Assembly: GCF_014805625.2 (NCBI RefSeq)
Contig: NW_023998415.1
Span: 29,362,009-29,426,008 of the forward strand
DNA length: 64,000 nucleotides
Reading direction: 5' to 3'
Origin: Glossina fuscipes
Lineage: Eukaryota > Arthropoda > Insecta > Diptera > Glossinidae
Shown here: positions 13,316 through 25,657 of the stretch, piece after piece
Position numbering within the stretch: the first letter of the stretch is position 1
Layout of the letters: the number at the start of each line of letters is the position of its first letter
Program-made: the position numbers and the translations under genes
The notes under the pieces: generated by a model
What the model was told of the DNA's origin: nothing
Seen by the model: only the letters and a program-made list of their open reading frames with translations
Databases searched by the model: none

Positions 13316-15145
13316 CAAAATTCTGATAAGAACATTGTTATGAATACGTTTCTTTGAAAGGACAAGAAAAGAAAAAGGGGAAGGGAAAAAAACTTTTTCT
13401 ATTTCATTTTAAAAACTAAATTGACCATGAACTGAATCAAGTTGAAGCAGCATCTTTCCGAGTTCGATAAACCGTTCATATGTTTTTCATTGAGAAAATT
13501 GCCGGACGGATTGCTACAGATTTGGACAATGATATTAAATTTAAGTTCCCCTTCAAATGCATTAGCTAACGGAATTCATTAACGATACAATTTTTATATG
13601 TGATTTCATTCGTATCCATATACATACATAGTACAATAGAATTAAAAGAAAATTCCGTTGTTTGCACTATGCATCAATCGATAAGATGATGTGCGCGTAT
13701 AGTTTGTAATCAATTGCGGGTTTGTTGTTGGAGCACTAACAATTTTAAAAACAACGTTAGAGTACAATGCCCGGCAAACTACCTCATAATAGTTTAAATG
13801 CCAAAACTCGAAAATATTTTCACCACTAAACTTCATATGAATGCTTATTGGAGATTAGATACGTTTATCAGATAACTTATCATAGATTTAAACGTCAATG
13901 CCTATCAGTGGAAATAGATTTTCCGGACAACTTCTGCTAAAAATGCATTAATCATTTCGGAAAAAAAAAAAAAGAAAAAACGACGGAACTTCCCCATAAA
14001 CACAACATATGCGTTTATAATCCTCAAAAACATTAAATGTCTGAACACATTGCTGCTCTTGTGATTCGTCCGTGATGTATATGAATTTAAAAAAAAGTAC
14101 CAAAAAAAAAAAATAATAAATAAATAAATAAAAATAATAATAATAATAAATAGAAATAAAAATACAAAAAAAACAGCAATTTATTATCAGGTCATATGCA
14201 AGGAATGCATTCAGAACGAAATTTTGCTTTTGCCAAATTAATTTATAATTATCTTAAAAACTAAATCAAGGACGGTCTTACAAAAATTATTAATAATATG
14301 CAACTTGTGTATACGCGTTCATGCAAACAATTAATTCTCGTTTCATTGTTACGCGACAGATGAGTAACGCTTTCTTATACCTGCTGTCGTCTCGTCTAAG
14401 GGACGAAAAGAAGATTTACTAATCGTATTTATCCATTCTGACATGTCGGCCATTCTGAAGACGCGATGTAACATATCGCCCAGTTAAATATTGAAATTTA
14501 TTTAAGTCCGTTCCCGTTTTAAACTAGAAACTGCCATAACAACCTCTTATCGATACGTTGGATATTTGCTTTGCTGTACATAACGATAGATTAGAGAAAG
14601 TAAAAAATGGATATGAAGACCGATCTGCAACGAGATATATGATGAAATTTGAGCATGATAAGGTTAAGTATGGTAGATTCTTCTTCTGTCCTTAATATTG
14701 TGTAATCCATTCTTGAAATACAACACTATTAGGTCAGTTATATACTACTAAGGAATGCGGTTTCTTTTTTTTTGTGTGTTGGTATCGCTGCTTTTGACAT
14801 CTATACAGAGTTGCATGTGGATAGAGTTACACGTATTTTTGTAAACATACGTAAAATGAGTTTTTCGATTTTTACTATGTCCGTGACGGAATGATGTCCG
14901 ACTAGGTGGACATTGCATTATTAACGAAGATGGTACCGAAGATGGACTTAGACATACGACCGATATGAATTGAACGATAATACTGTGTAAAGGGTGAGAC
15001 AAGATCAAAAATCAAGATGATGTTATCAGTTCTCTTCGATTATTATGACATGGCTGCAGTACGAACTACTTCCGGCGGGCCAAACTGTTAGCGAAGAATA
15101 GAATTTGAATTTTTTTGAAAGAAGAAATGAATCACATTGGTCTAC

Positions 15146-15156
15146 CCCCCCCCCCC

Positions 15157-15218
<62 letters not shown>

Positions 15219-15228
15219 ACTCACTCAC

Positions 15229-15260
<32 letters not shown>
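15146..15260. repeat. Poly(C) run followed by long (TC)n microsatellite
   Basis: About 15 C residues lead directly into (TC)n, with a short (TCAC)n interruption near 15214-15233. It is a polypyrimidine tract in intergenic DNA. Translations across it are simple Ser-Leu or Arg-Glu repeats and are not genes. Confidence 0.9.
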
Positions 15261-15264
<4 letters not shown>

Positions 15265-16289
15265 TGTGTATGATATTTACCGGCTTATCATTTATTGACC
15301 TTGAAAAGTCAACTGTTTGCATGAAAGTCCAGACTAAATTTCACTAAATAGAACGCATACAACAGATCCAATATATTATTAATCTTAATAAAAATAAGTG
15401 CAAAAGAGCGGATTAAGTTCCCCAATGTATGCTCTTTCGTTTAAGGCGGTTATAGTTCTTTCAGTTGATTGACTCATTATAATCTGGGACTTAATGATAA
15501 TTTAATGTTTAGTTTTATTTAATAATTGTTTACTAAATGTGTTTCACACACATACTAAGAAATAATGCTGCGTTAAAAAACAGAGAGTCGAAGAAAATTT
15601 ATAAATACACATTAAAATGTGTGTGCATATATATCATTATATATGTACATATAAAATAATATTTAAAAATCTATATATATATATATATATGTGTGTGTAG
15701 GAGTATTTATGCATTAAAAAAATTTTAGAAAATAGATGAAAGAATTTTTAAACAAAAATATTTAGGTGTATAAGACGATTTCATTTATTATACAATATTT
15801 ACGGCAGATTTGACTGATCTGAATATTGTTTATCTCCAACACTTAACCGAGCGTTGTGTCGTGTGCACAACAACCGCACAACTTTTTTACAAATATAAAT
15901 AAACCGAAAAATTTCTACTCAATCCATTTCAAGGATATACGCAATCATTTCGGTATACTTGAACTGTCTTTTCATTTGCTTCCCGTGTCTTCTCTGTCTA
16001 AGCCAGACAACATTCCCAAGCAACTGCAACTAACTGCACTGCCCCTAAAAAAACAATAGTTTTTTTTTTCGCTTTTTGCAATAGCATGACATGATCTAAA
16101 AGCATTTTGAATAGTTAAGCGATTGAGTACGAACTCAAACCGGAAAATCGGATATTTTAAATTAATTTTGATCTATATTCCTTTATATGCATATGCATCA
16201 TATGTATGTAAAAATTCTCTTTATTGCCATAATCCAGCGAAACCTTTTAAAAATATTGAAGAATATTAAATAGTCGAGGTAGATCAATG

Positions 16290-16460
16290 AAGATTTTTTT
16301 TTTTTTTTTTTTTTTTGCTTCTTTTATTTTATATATGTGTGTATGTTGTTTTTTTTTTTTTTTTTTTTAATTTTTCTCTCATTTTTCCTATGATTGTTGT
16401 TTTATTATTTACCGCCTTGTTGTTGTTGTTGTTGCTTTTGTTGTTGTTGCTTCTGCAAAC
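16290..16460. repeat. Poly(T) runs and (TTG)n microsatellite
   Basis: There are two poly(T) runs (about 16292-16316 and 16350-16368), then imperfect (TTG)n at about 16418-16452. It is low-complexity intergenic DNA with no gene. Confidence 0.8.
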
Positions 16461-17050
16461 GTTCGCATTAAACGTTAAACAATTCAAGCTGATGAAAATA
16501 CATTATTCGCATACATGTATAAATTTGTGTAATTTTTAACAGAACACTGTTCATATAATCCAAAAATAAATGTAATAACTTTAAAAATACGTTTACGATT
16601 TTGTTTGCGAATGAAATTTTGGAACCTACCTATTACAAAAATACATTACCTAAAATAATTGCAATTGTTTAACATATTGACCTGATGATAACACATCCAA
16701 CTTGACAAATTTCATATTGACATTATACATGAGAATATTAAGTATTGACGTACCGTTAGCTGACGCCGCTAGGCTTTTGGCATGTCGCCATCATTTTTTC
16801 CTGGAAAAACATTGATCGAAGAGCAAATATATGCACATAAGTATACAATAGCGTAGATTACAGGCATTTGTGTACTCCAGCGTTTTTCTCAGTTTACCAA
16901 ATTTTAATGCCTAATAAATCTAGTGATTTTAACATTGTGCGAACTTAAGTAACTCAATATTTATTTCCCGATTATACAGACATACACCTACTACATACAT
17001 TAACAAAAAATTGTACGTTCAAGTCTAAAATGTCTTATTTGATTTTAAAA

Positions 17051-17084
17051 GGGGGAGAGGGACGGGGCGGGGCGGGGCGGGCGG
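17051..17084 (+). other. GC-rich tract with tandem GGGGC units
   Basis: A G-rich run contains at least five separate runs of three or more G, including tandem GGGGC units, inside otherwise very AT-rich intergenic DNA. The units resemble GC-box (Sp1/KLF-type) sites and also fit the pattern of a G-quadruplex. No gene start is recognisable next to it. Confidence 0.6.
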
Positions 17085-18068
17085 CTGCATATGAATGCTT
17101 ATTAAGTTATTCGAAGTATTAACCATCGCCGTCCTACAACTAAGACAATGTCAATCATATAGAGGGTCCAAAGTCCCAGAGTGAAATCATACGTATATGG
17201 TTCCGCTTTCCTCTACTGTGAGCAAACTAAGAATTACCTAACATGTCAAGTTTGTAGTGTCAGGGCGATTTTGGATAAATACAATCCGCTCGCAGCTATT
17301 AAGACCAAGAAATTGAAAGGAAACCCTACCTGCATTTTTTTTATAAAAGCTTTAGCATTGACCGTCAAATCAATTCTCACATAAAGAAGCGCACAGTGCG
17401 AAGCACGAAGAGTTGAGTTTAAAGTAAATCTATAAAGATCACGAAGAGAGTCATAGTTAGTCTCTCAGCAATAAATCCAAGTTTGTCTCGTTCTGAATTA
17501 AGGATACCGATATATATATATATATATATCTGTATATATAACTCGTTCATATTTTTATTAACGAGGCTAATCTTCCCCTCTTCTGTGTATCGATCACAAA
17601 AAGGTGCCAGGAGAGTCAACTTATTCTATACATTCTGTTTATGATATCCAGAACTATGCGCCAAGAATCCGTCAACTACGCGAACTTCTAATCTAATGCA
17701 TAAAGTATTGAATGAACTTGACAGTCCGTTTATCTCTAATTCCTTCTTATAAAAAATATCCGCACAAAAGTAGAAACAATGCTAGGCTGCATCCAGTTGG
17801 CAATCTATTTCCTCACTTCTTTCTCATCCTCGCCATGTTATACGAACAGAGGACATCTCCTGAGAAATTCGCCCTTATTAAATTAATGCAACTTACAATC
17901 CGTTATAGATTTTGATTTTAACATTGTAAAAGATATTTTTCGGAGATACTTAGAAATTCGATTCGATATTTTTTATATTGATTTAAGGTAGTTTTAGTTC
18001 ATAAGGAAGAATATAAATGTTTTATACAAAATTTTTGGGCGAAAAAAGCCCATCTTAAATTAGAATCA

Positions 18069-18258
18069 GTCCGCCTGAGTGGCCGAGTAGGCGAGAGTCT
18101 CGAGTAGCAACTCAATGGTCGTGGGTTCGAATCTCCAGTGCGGTAGAGTTTTTAATAAAATCCGATAGGCCCAGATGATAGTGCTTTAAGAGTTTAGCCT
18201 TAGAATTTATTTCTCTGGCAAAATTAATAACAATAATAATAATAATAATAATAAAATA
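18069..18258 (+). mobile_element. tRNA-derived SINE
   Basis: The 5' head resembles a class II (Leu/Ser-like) tRNA. It has an A-box-like GAGTGGCCGAGTAGG, a long variable-arm-like segment and a B box, GGGTTCGAATC. The acceptor strands pair only partly (CCGC with GCGG) and the T stem is imperfect, so it is not a working tRNA gene. A non-tRNA body of about 100 bp follows (GATAGGCCCAGATGATAGTG and so on), ending in an (AAT)n tail, which is the classic SINE plan. A decayed relative lies near 48650. No clear target-site duplication is visible. Confidence 0.7.
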
Positions 18259-18824
18259 TAACTATGAGGCATAGGGACTACGGAGAAAAAGATTTAATTA
18301 TTTATTAAGGGCGTTATCCATCCACATGCCTACAGTTAGTGGAAATAATTGCTTTTAAAATGGAAACCTAACAAATCCCTGAGATTTCATAAATAAAATT
18401 GAAACACATAGAAGAGAAGTTCAATTTATATTCCAGTGTTCAGAAGAATCGAAATAATGTAAGCAAATCCTATTATAACTAAAGACTTGAATTAATAAAA
18501 ATCTCTAACAATTGTTGTTGCTGCTTTTTTTCTCTTCTTCTTCGTCAAACATAAGCTTTAAGTTTAGCATGCCAGAATATCAACCAAATTTGTATATAGC
18601 AAATCTAGCAAGTACAGGTATGAAGAGCGCCAAACCCTCTCCCAAATACATTTCCTTTTATAACGTACACCACTCGTAGTACAAGGTTATATTAATTTTG
18701 AGCGAATGTAGATAGCAACCCGAATGACTTGGGGTATATTCACCTTTTCATAATCATTTTCTGACTCGATCCAGGATTGTTTGCTGATCCGTCTTTCTTG
18801 TTTTCTTTTTGTTCAACCTGCAAG

Positions 18825-18975
18825 CCTAAGATATTTGAATGAAATTTAGTTCACTAAGGCATTTCGGTCCAAGCACAAGGGCTATTAGAAATGGTTCGAA
18901 TCGAACCACTTTTCGGCCAACTTCCCATATAACCCGTTATTTTGAAAAGTCGATATATAGGTGAGTTATGGATGT
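18825..18975 (-). repeat. Dispersed repeat family A, partial copy on the minus strand
   Basis: Read on the minus strand it gives the family order ATATCGACTTTTCAAAATAA, ATATGGGAAGTTGGCCGAAA, AGTGGTTCGATTCGAACCAT, then a GGACCGAAATGCC block. Only the left half of the element is present. Confidence 0.55.
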
Positions 18976-20097
18976 TGCAAAGTATTTATTTTAACGCTGA
19001 ACCGCGCCCTACTTGTTTTTACCTGTGTTAATCTGATATTAACAAAGAATTCATTTGTATTGCTTTCTTTACATCCACAACCGTAGATTTATATATTCTT
19101 GTTCGACCAACATTCGATTCAAAGTCGATTTAATCGACTGGTCTTACTTGTGAGCATCACAAACAATCACAAAATTGTGATGGAATGTAGAAAATATTCA
19201 GCTATGTATAGTATTTAGTATATTGATGATAATCATAGACCATAGATCTGAGTTGGAAGTTCGAGTTTTGATTTGCAGGACAGCAGGACAGGCAAAGCAC
19301 TGTAGTTTACAATATTGAAACTTGGTCCGACAAATAATCACTCATGTTTTTTCTTTAAATATTTATGTATTCATTGGTATCTTGTTGTCTTCTCCACGAC
19401 TACTAAATAAATATGTCCTTGTATTTGTGTGATAACTACACACATCAAGGAAGTGTCATTGCATACATGCGGCATTTGGCTTTACATTTGACTTTTCCGA
19501 CTCGCACTTGATTTTATCAAAATAATAATCAAAAACGTAAAAAAAAATTAAAAAAATAAAAAAAAGAGAGAGAGGAAGAAAAGTTGCAGACATTTGGCAC
19601 ATTTGGTATTTTTGTTTCTTTCACTTGCTTCAATCGCTAACATTATTATTATAGGGTTGCTGTTTAGCAAAATGCTCATGCTTATCTTTTAACGACTACA
19701 TAATTATTATCAATTTCTTCCTTACATAATGATCCTTTCGATTCTGGTCAAAGATTGTTGCTCTCTGAGAGAAAAGCGATACAAATACAAATTTCCTGTT
19801 AATGATGTCTATGTTAAAAGTTTAAATAGCATAACGGTAAATCTGAGCTATATGTGAATATTCTATTTGTGTTTAATTAAACAACATATTCTCACACATA
19901 TTCAAGCGTCTGCAAGCAAACAACATAAGTTCATTGCTGATGAGATTTTCGTTGATTTTTCACTAAACTTTATCATATATGATATAAACCACATACAAAA
20001 ACAAAAAAAAAAAAAAAAATTTATATATATTTGTTGTTTATTTAATATACTTGACTTCTTACTTTACAAACGCAGGCAGGCACATACACACAGATAC

Positions 20098-20250
20098 ACA
20101 TACATACATACATACATACAAACACACAAACATACAAACATACAAACATACATACAAACATACATACATACATACAAACATACATACATACAAACATACA
20201 TACATACATTTAAACACAGGCATATATATATATATAGATATATATATACA
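20098..20250. repeat. (ACAT)n/(ACAA)n microsatellite with (TA)n end
   Basis: A long imperfect tetranucleotide array (CATACATACAAACATACA type) runs to about 20212 and is followed by (TA)n at 20221-20248. It lies about 500 bp upstream of the Lmpt start codon, so it may fall in or near its promoter. Translations of it are repeat artefacts. Confidence 0.85.
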
Positions 20251-20768
20251 CGCACGCACCTATACGTATATCTATTTAAAACTAATTTATCTCACGAGAA
20301 TGCGAAGGAATAGAGCAACGACGACAATAACAACAACAACAACAAATTGTGAATACAACAGAAGCGTTTTCATAACAGAACATTTTAGAAAAACATCTGT
20401 AAATAAGCGAAATGTTTTGTGTGCGTGTATGTGCACGTATACTGTTGTAAACCAAAGTGTTTTTCGAATTCTTAATTATCACACGACCTCAGTTGAAATT
20501 TTGACTCGAGAAAGTGAAAAACGCTACAAGATTAAGGAAAAACGATACAACCACGGACAAGCGTAAACGATCGATCGATTAACATTAGCTATAGCTAAGC
20601 TCACGGGAACGTAGGCAAAATATTTTAGTCGGTCAATCGCGGACATTATAAACGTATATTTGTACAGTTTGTGTTTCGGCAAATTATAATTTGCGCGTAT
20701 CAGAATAGTTAACTCAATTATTGAAAGCGTATCAGTACCGGGTTTTTATCGCTCCATAACGAAATAAA

Positions 20769-21134
20769 ATGGCCGATGTCGAGGTTATGCAAACGACTGT
20801 TTCGGAAGTTAAGAAGACAAAAAAAGTGAAGAAATCTTCTAAACGTCGCGAATCCGAAGTTCAAATAACGGAAGTCGATCAAACCAACGAAGAGAAGGGG
20901 TACGTGTGGTCACTGTGAAGTTCATTTTTATGTCACTTGAAAATGTCTGAAATTTATGTTTTAATAAAGTCGCAGTTAATTTTATTGCACAGACGAGCCC
21001 GTGTCACATTTTCATATATTTAATTTTTGACCTTTATTTCTCATTTTTATTTCATTTCGCATATATATTGTACATGCATACTATTTCTTTCTTTTCTCTC
21101 TCTATCTTCCTATCTCTTTTTCTATCGCTCTCTG

Positions 21135-21170
<36 letters not shown>

Positions 21171-22357
21171 TTACTATTTATCGCTCTCACGAACAAAACC
21201 AAACGAAACTTTTATATTCAGAACGTTTGAAAAGAAGATTCACACAGTTTTTGATCATTTTAATCTCAATTCTATTCAAATTACTCGATATACCTAAAAA
21301 TGAATTTCACAAACGACACGTAACTCCTTTATCTTAACCAAAGGTACAACCACAGTTTCAGTATATATTCTATCAAATAAATCTATTCAAAAAAAAAAAA
21401 AAAAAAAAAACAAGAAACAAGAAACAACAAAAAAACAAAACACATAAAAACAAAAACAAACAACATACAACAAATCAACAAACAATTACTCCAATTATTA
21501 TTGCAAGCATTATTGCTATTACTGTTATTGCTTCAGCATCGGCAATAGTAGAGAATAGAAAGTTTTCAATTTTTCATCTTCATTTTCGTAACTGAAGATG
21601 AATGAAGACAACAAATATTATTTTGCCGAAATTATCGAAATCTATTTTAAAGTGCTTAACAAAAACAGCAACAACAGCACTCCTAAAATATTTATATATA
21701 TATTTATATATATATATAGGCGAGCAGCCTATGAGCACATATGTAGAGACTTTAAATACATTTTTTTTTTTTTTTTTTTTTTTTTTTATTACACACAAAA
21801 CAGAAATTAAATGAAAATATTCCACATAAAAAGAGAATAACACTAAAAAAAAAAAGAAGAAAATCAACACTGATTACACTGCGCTACTCTTTGCTATAGC
21901 AAAACACATATATATATATATATATATATGCAACATATGAGCGGCTTGATTTCTAAACAATGGATTACGTGTCTTGTTCTTCTTCTTTCAGTTAATTTTC
22001 AGTGGCGAATATACAAAGGCCATGGACAAGGATTGGCATTCCGGTCATTTTTGTTGCTGGCAATGCGACGAAAGTTTGACTGGTCAACGTTATGTAATAC
22101 GTGACGATCATCCGTATTGCATCAAGTGTTACGAAAACGTATTCGCCAACACTTGTGAGGAGTGCAACAAGATTATCGGTATCGACTCGAAGGTGAGTAA
22201 TATATGTGTGAGGGTGCAATTGCAAAATTGCATTCGCAACAAATATCAATAATTGTGCGATCATAGATTTATATAGATACATATGAAAACGATTACGTCA
22301 CTCTAATGAACGGAGTAATATATTCATATGTACATCATATTACATTTATGTAATTGT

Positions 22358-22390
<33 letters not shown>

Positions 22391-25300
22391 GTTCACTCGT
22401 CGTACACGCTTTTGAACATTAGCAATATGAACTGTTTCTCACATGAGTCATTCCTCATACACGTAATACATATTTTATTCATGTTATAGTATTTAGAAAT
22501 TCTGAAATGCTCTGATATAAGCAACGATTACAATAACAATCGAAAATTTCATCTTCCCTATCAATGATGGGTGATGCTAAAGCCATTGAAAAAAAAAAAA
22601 AAAAAAAACTTAATGAAAATCTAATATTCAATATGTATCATATCCGCCCACATTGTCCACTTAGGAGCTATGCAAAGGCAAACGCATGGCTTCTGCTCAT
22701 TTTCAAAAATAGCGAATATACGCGTAATTTGAGTTGCATGACAGACGAAATATTCGACGAACTATTGGTAAATCGACTCACTTTCCAAGTTTGATCGAGA
22801 TATATGTGAATACACTTCGATGTTTAGATCCGAAAATTATAGAAATAAAGACGTAGCAGGGAAGAACATATACTCTGTTTAAGCTTAATTCTTTCCACAA
22901 CATTGACTTAAGCTGAAATGCGTAAACTGTCATCATTATTACATCGCCATATATATATATATATATATATATAAATATATACTTTATATATTTTTTATAT
23001 ATATACATATGTATATATTACTTAAATTACTAAAAAGGGCAACAAATTATAATTAGACAGTTGTGCTATCCTACGAAGACGGAATTCCTTAAATTTACTT
23101 ATGAAGTACTAATAATCAGTTTATTGGAACAAGTATTTCGCACACTTTTTTGTCCACTTGTTCAATTACTTACAAAATATTTTTAATACTTACTTAAAAA
23201 CAAAATCGTTGCCTAGCATTTCTCGCAAAGCAATGATTTTTTTTTAGAACACTCCCTTGTCAACCGATTGTCTTCAAATTTCATCGAAAGCCAAACGATA
23301 GTATGGTAGTCTCCAGTAGAGCGCCCAGGATTGTTTTTTTTTTTTTTTTTTGGAAATATTGATCTTAGCATCGATTTTAGTGAAAACTCTTTTTGTTCTT
23401 CAGCAAAAAAAAAACAAAGGATACTATAGTCGGGCAAGGCCGACCATTAGATATCCTACACCACTTTGCTTAGCGCTTTGGTGATAATACATCAAAACTT
23501 ACACATTATTTTTTTCGGCATAAAAAACTCTCCCATATAAGAGCCTAAACGATAGACCAATGTTTTTCAAACTCCCTAAAAAAAAATTCACCAGATAAGA
23601 TTAGATCTTAATATTAAATATAATATATAAAATAATATTCTCATAGAGCATCCGAAATAATATTTGTCAAATATCGATGACAGCACTTTATAGGTAATTG
23701 TCCGAAATACTATTACTAGCATTATTTCTATATCTTACTGTAACTCTTCTCTTCGTCTTCTATATAATAAAGGCTCTGTTCGATCAATCTCTTCATATTA
23801 TACCAAAATATTTCGAATAAATTTAATTTAAAGAATTTTTTTACATAAATTGAGAAGGCTTGTCATATACATTTCCGATTGAAGAAGACTGAAAAAAATT
23901 CACAAAAGTAATTTAAAAAATTTGAAAGTAATTCTTTCACAAGTTCTGCAGCAAAGCCATATCGACCACATAAAAATGATCATTATTATTAATAAAAAAA
24001 AAAAAAAGTAACGCCTTAGGCGGGCAAGTCAGCCAGTTACCCAGTTATTAACTACTGGACGACTTCGCTTACTAGACAACATTGTTAAGAATTTAGTAAA
24101 AATATTAGACTCCATTATAATGGGACATGGCCCAGCTTTAAATACCCTGCGCTATCCTACAGTTATCCATATATCGACTTTTCAAAATAAGGCTGTTCCG
24201 ATCCTTCAGTCCGTCCGTTTACTACAGGTCCAATATAAAAAATTGTATCAAAATATCTCGAAAATTCCGATCCGTAAGTTAAAGGCAAAAAAACAAGATC
24301 GACAATCGGACAGACAAACTAATCATTTTAAAGAATCATTTTCTCAATCGATCAGTATAATGAAAGATCGGTCTATCTCAATTCTTTCTGGACGTTGCGT
24401 ATATCCGTACGCAAGTGGTGCAAAAACAAGAGCATAAAAATAGAATTTTCAAAAAAAATGACATTTCGAGAAAGCCCTATATTCCCGAATAAAGGGTTGC
24501 ATTTCATAAAATTTGTAAAAGTAAAAATTTGACGAAAAACTAAGTAAAACCGAAATGAATTCACAAATTATAATAAGTAATACTTAACTCAATAAGTCTC
24601 CGGTCTGACATATATATGGCAACGCTGGCATAATGCCAGTGGTTTGCTCAGTTCAAATAAAGACGCGCAGGTATCGATGAATCTATTGAATGCTTTGGTT
24701 GCCTAAATTCGACAGTTGTTCCGGAAAACATAAGTAAAGTCCACACAAAATCGCGTTGGAAGACGGAAAAGCAAAGTTGCATAAGATATCTGATACCTTG
24801 AAGACATGAGAAGGCAGTGAAAAAAACTTCGTTCGAAGTGAATGCCACTCAGTGTTGACTGCAACCTGTTGGTGACTTAAAACGACGAAATAAAAAGAAT
24901 TTTTCACGCAATATATGATAATGGATCAAGCATGGATTCGCAATTACAAGTCGGCAATCAAACGAGTGCGATGGCGATCCAAAGCGAACCAAGAAAGTAT
25001 TATTATTAAAGTAACTGTAATTTATAAACTAATGATCGCAATGTCATGAAGTTGGTACCATCTAAAGAGCATACGGATCCGTCCATCCGCATTCTGGCAA
25101 CTTATTAAGCCATGTGTTATGTGCAGTGGCCATGAGAGATTAGAGATCAAATTAGTTTACAAAATCGTAGCACACTAGGCATGTGTCGAATCGAATTTTT
25201 TCGACCAGTTTATGGGTTTTTCATTTGTAATAAAAATATATTTTGATTTTATTTCCTTCTAGGATTTGTCGTATAAAGACAAACATTGGCATGAAGCCTG

Positions 25301-25539
25301 TTTTTTGTGCTTCAAGTGCCATTTGTCGCTGGTTGACAAACAATTCGGTGCTAAGGCCGATAAAATCTATTGTGGCAACTGTTATGATGCTCAGTTCGCA
25401 TCCCGCTGTGATGGTTGCGGAGAAGTGTTCCGTGCAGGTAAGCAAATATTGCATAAGACTCACTGAATTCGGTAATGAATTGAGATAATTGAGAATTGGA
25501 TCCAATATATTTATTACTGGCCATCTCTCTCTCTCTCTC

Positions 25540-25596
<57 letters not shown>

Positions 25597-25606
25597 NNNN
25601 NNNNNN

Positions 25607-25657
<51 letters not shown>

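Larger units (their letters stand above)
7441..20300. other. Gene-poor intergenic DNA between the coiled-coil gene and Lmpt
   Basis: No coding exon is supported in these 12.9 kb; frames are short and lack family resemblance. The stretch holds microsatellites ((TA)n at 7641-7662 and 12271-12309, poly(A) at 12738-12764), dispersed repeat copies near 9750, 11740, 13000 and 18830, a tRNA-derived SINE at 18069, and a GC-rich tract at 17051. It may contain distal promoters or 5' exons of longer Limpet isoforms, which I could not identify. Confidence 0.5.
22193..25262 (+). other. Lmpt intron 2
   Basis: Donor GTGAGT and acceptor TTCTAG. The intron contains poly(T), (TA)n at about 22950-22975, a palindromic GTCGGGCAAGGCCGAC followed by TACACCAC near 23430, a family A repeat at 24117-24425, and a decayed mariner transposase remnant near 24700-25040. 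No additional exon is supported. Confidence 0.7.

Noticed and set aside
14548..14555. TATCGATA (DRE-like) in intergenic DNA
   Set aside because: It is an isolated match far from any supported gene start.
15026..15347. Open frames across the (TC)n tract (Arg-Glu and Ser-Leu repeats)
   Set aside because: They are translations of a dinucleotide repeat with no complex sequence and no start or splice support.
18069..18150. Functional tRNA-Leu or tRNA-Ser gene
   Set aside because: The acceptor and T stems pair poorly and a non-tRNA body with an (AAT)n tail follows directly, so a SINE explains it better.
20051..20566. A 171-codon frame upstream of Lmpt
   Set aside because: Most of it translates the CATA/CAAA microsatellite; the rest lies in probable Lmpt 5' flank and resembles nothing.
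21991..22002. Alternative Lmpt acceptor 12 nt upstream
   Set aside because: Using it places TAA directly after the joined Gly codon, ending the protein.
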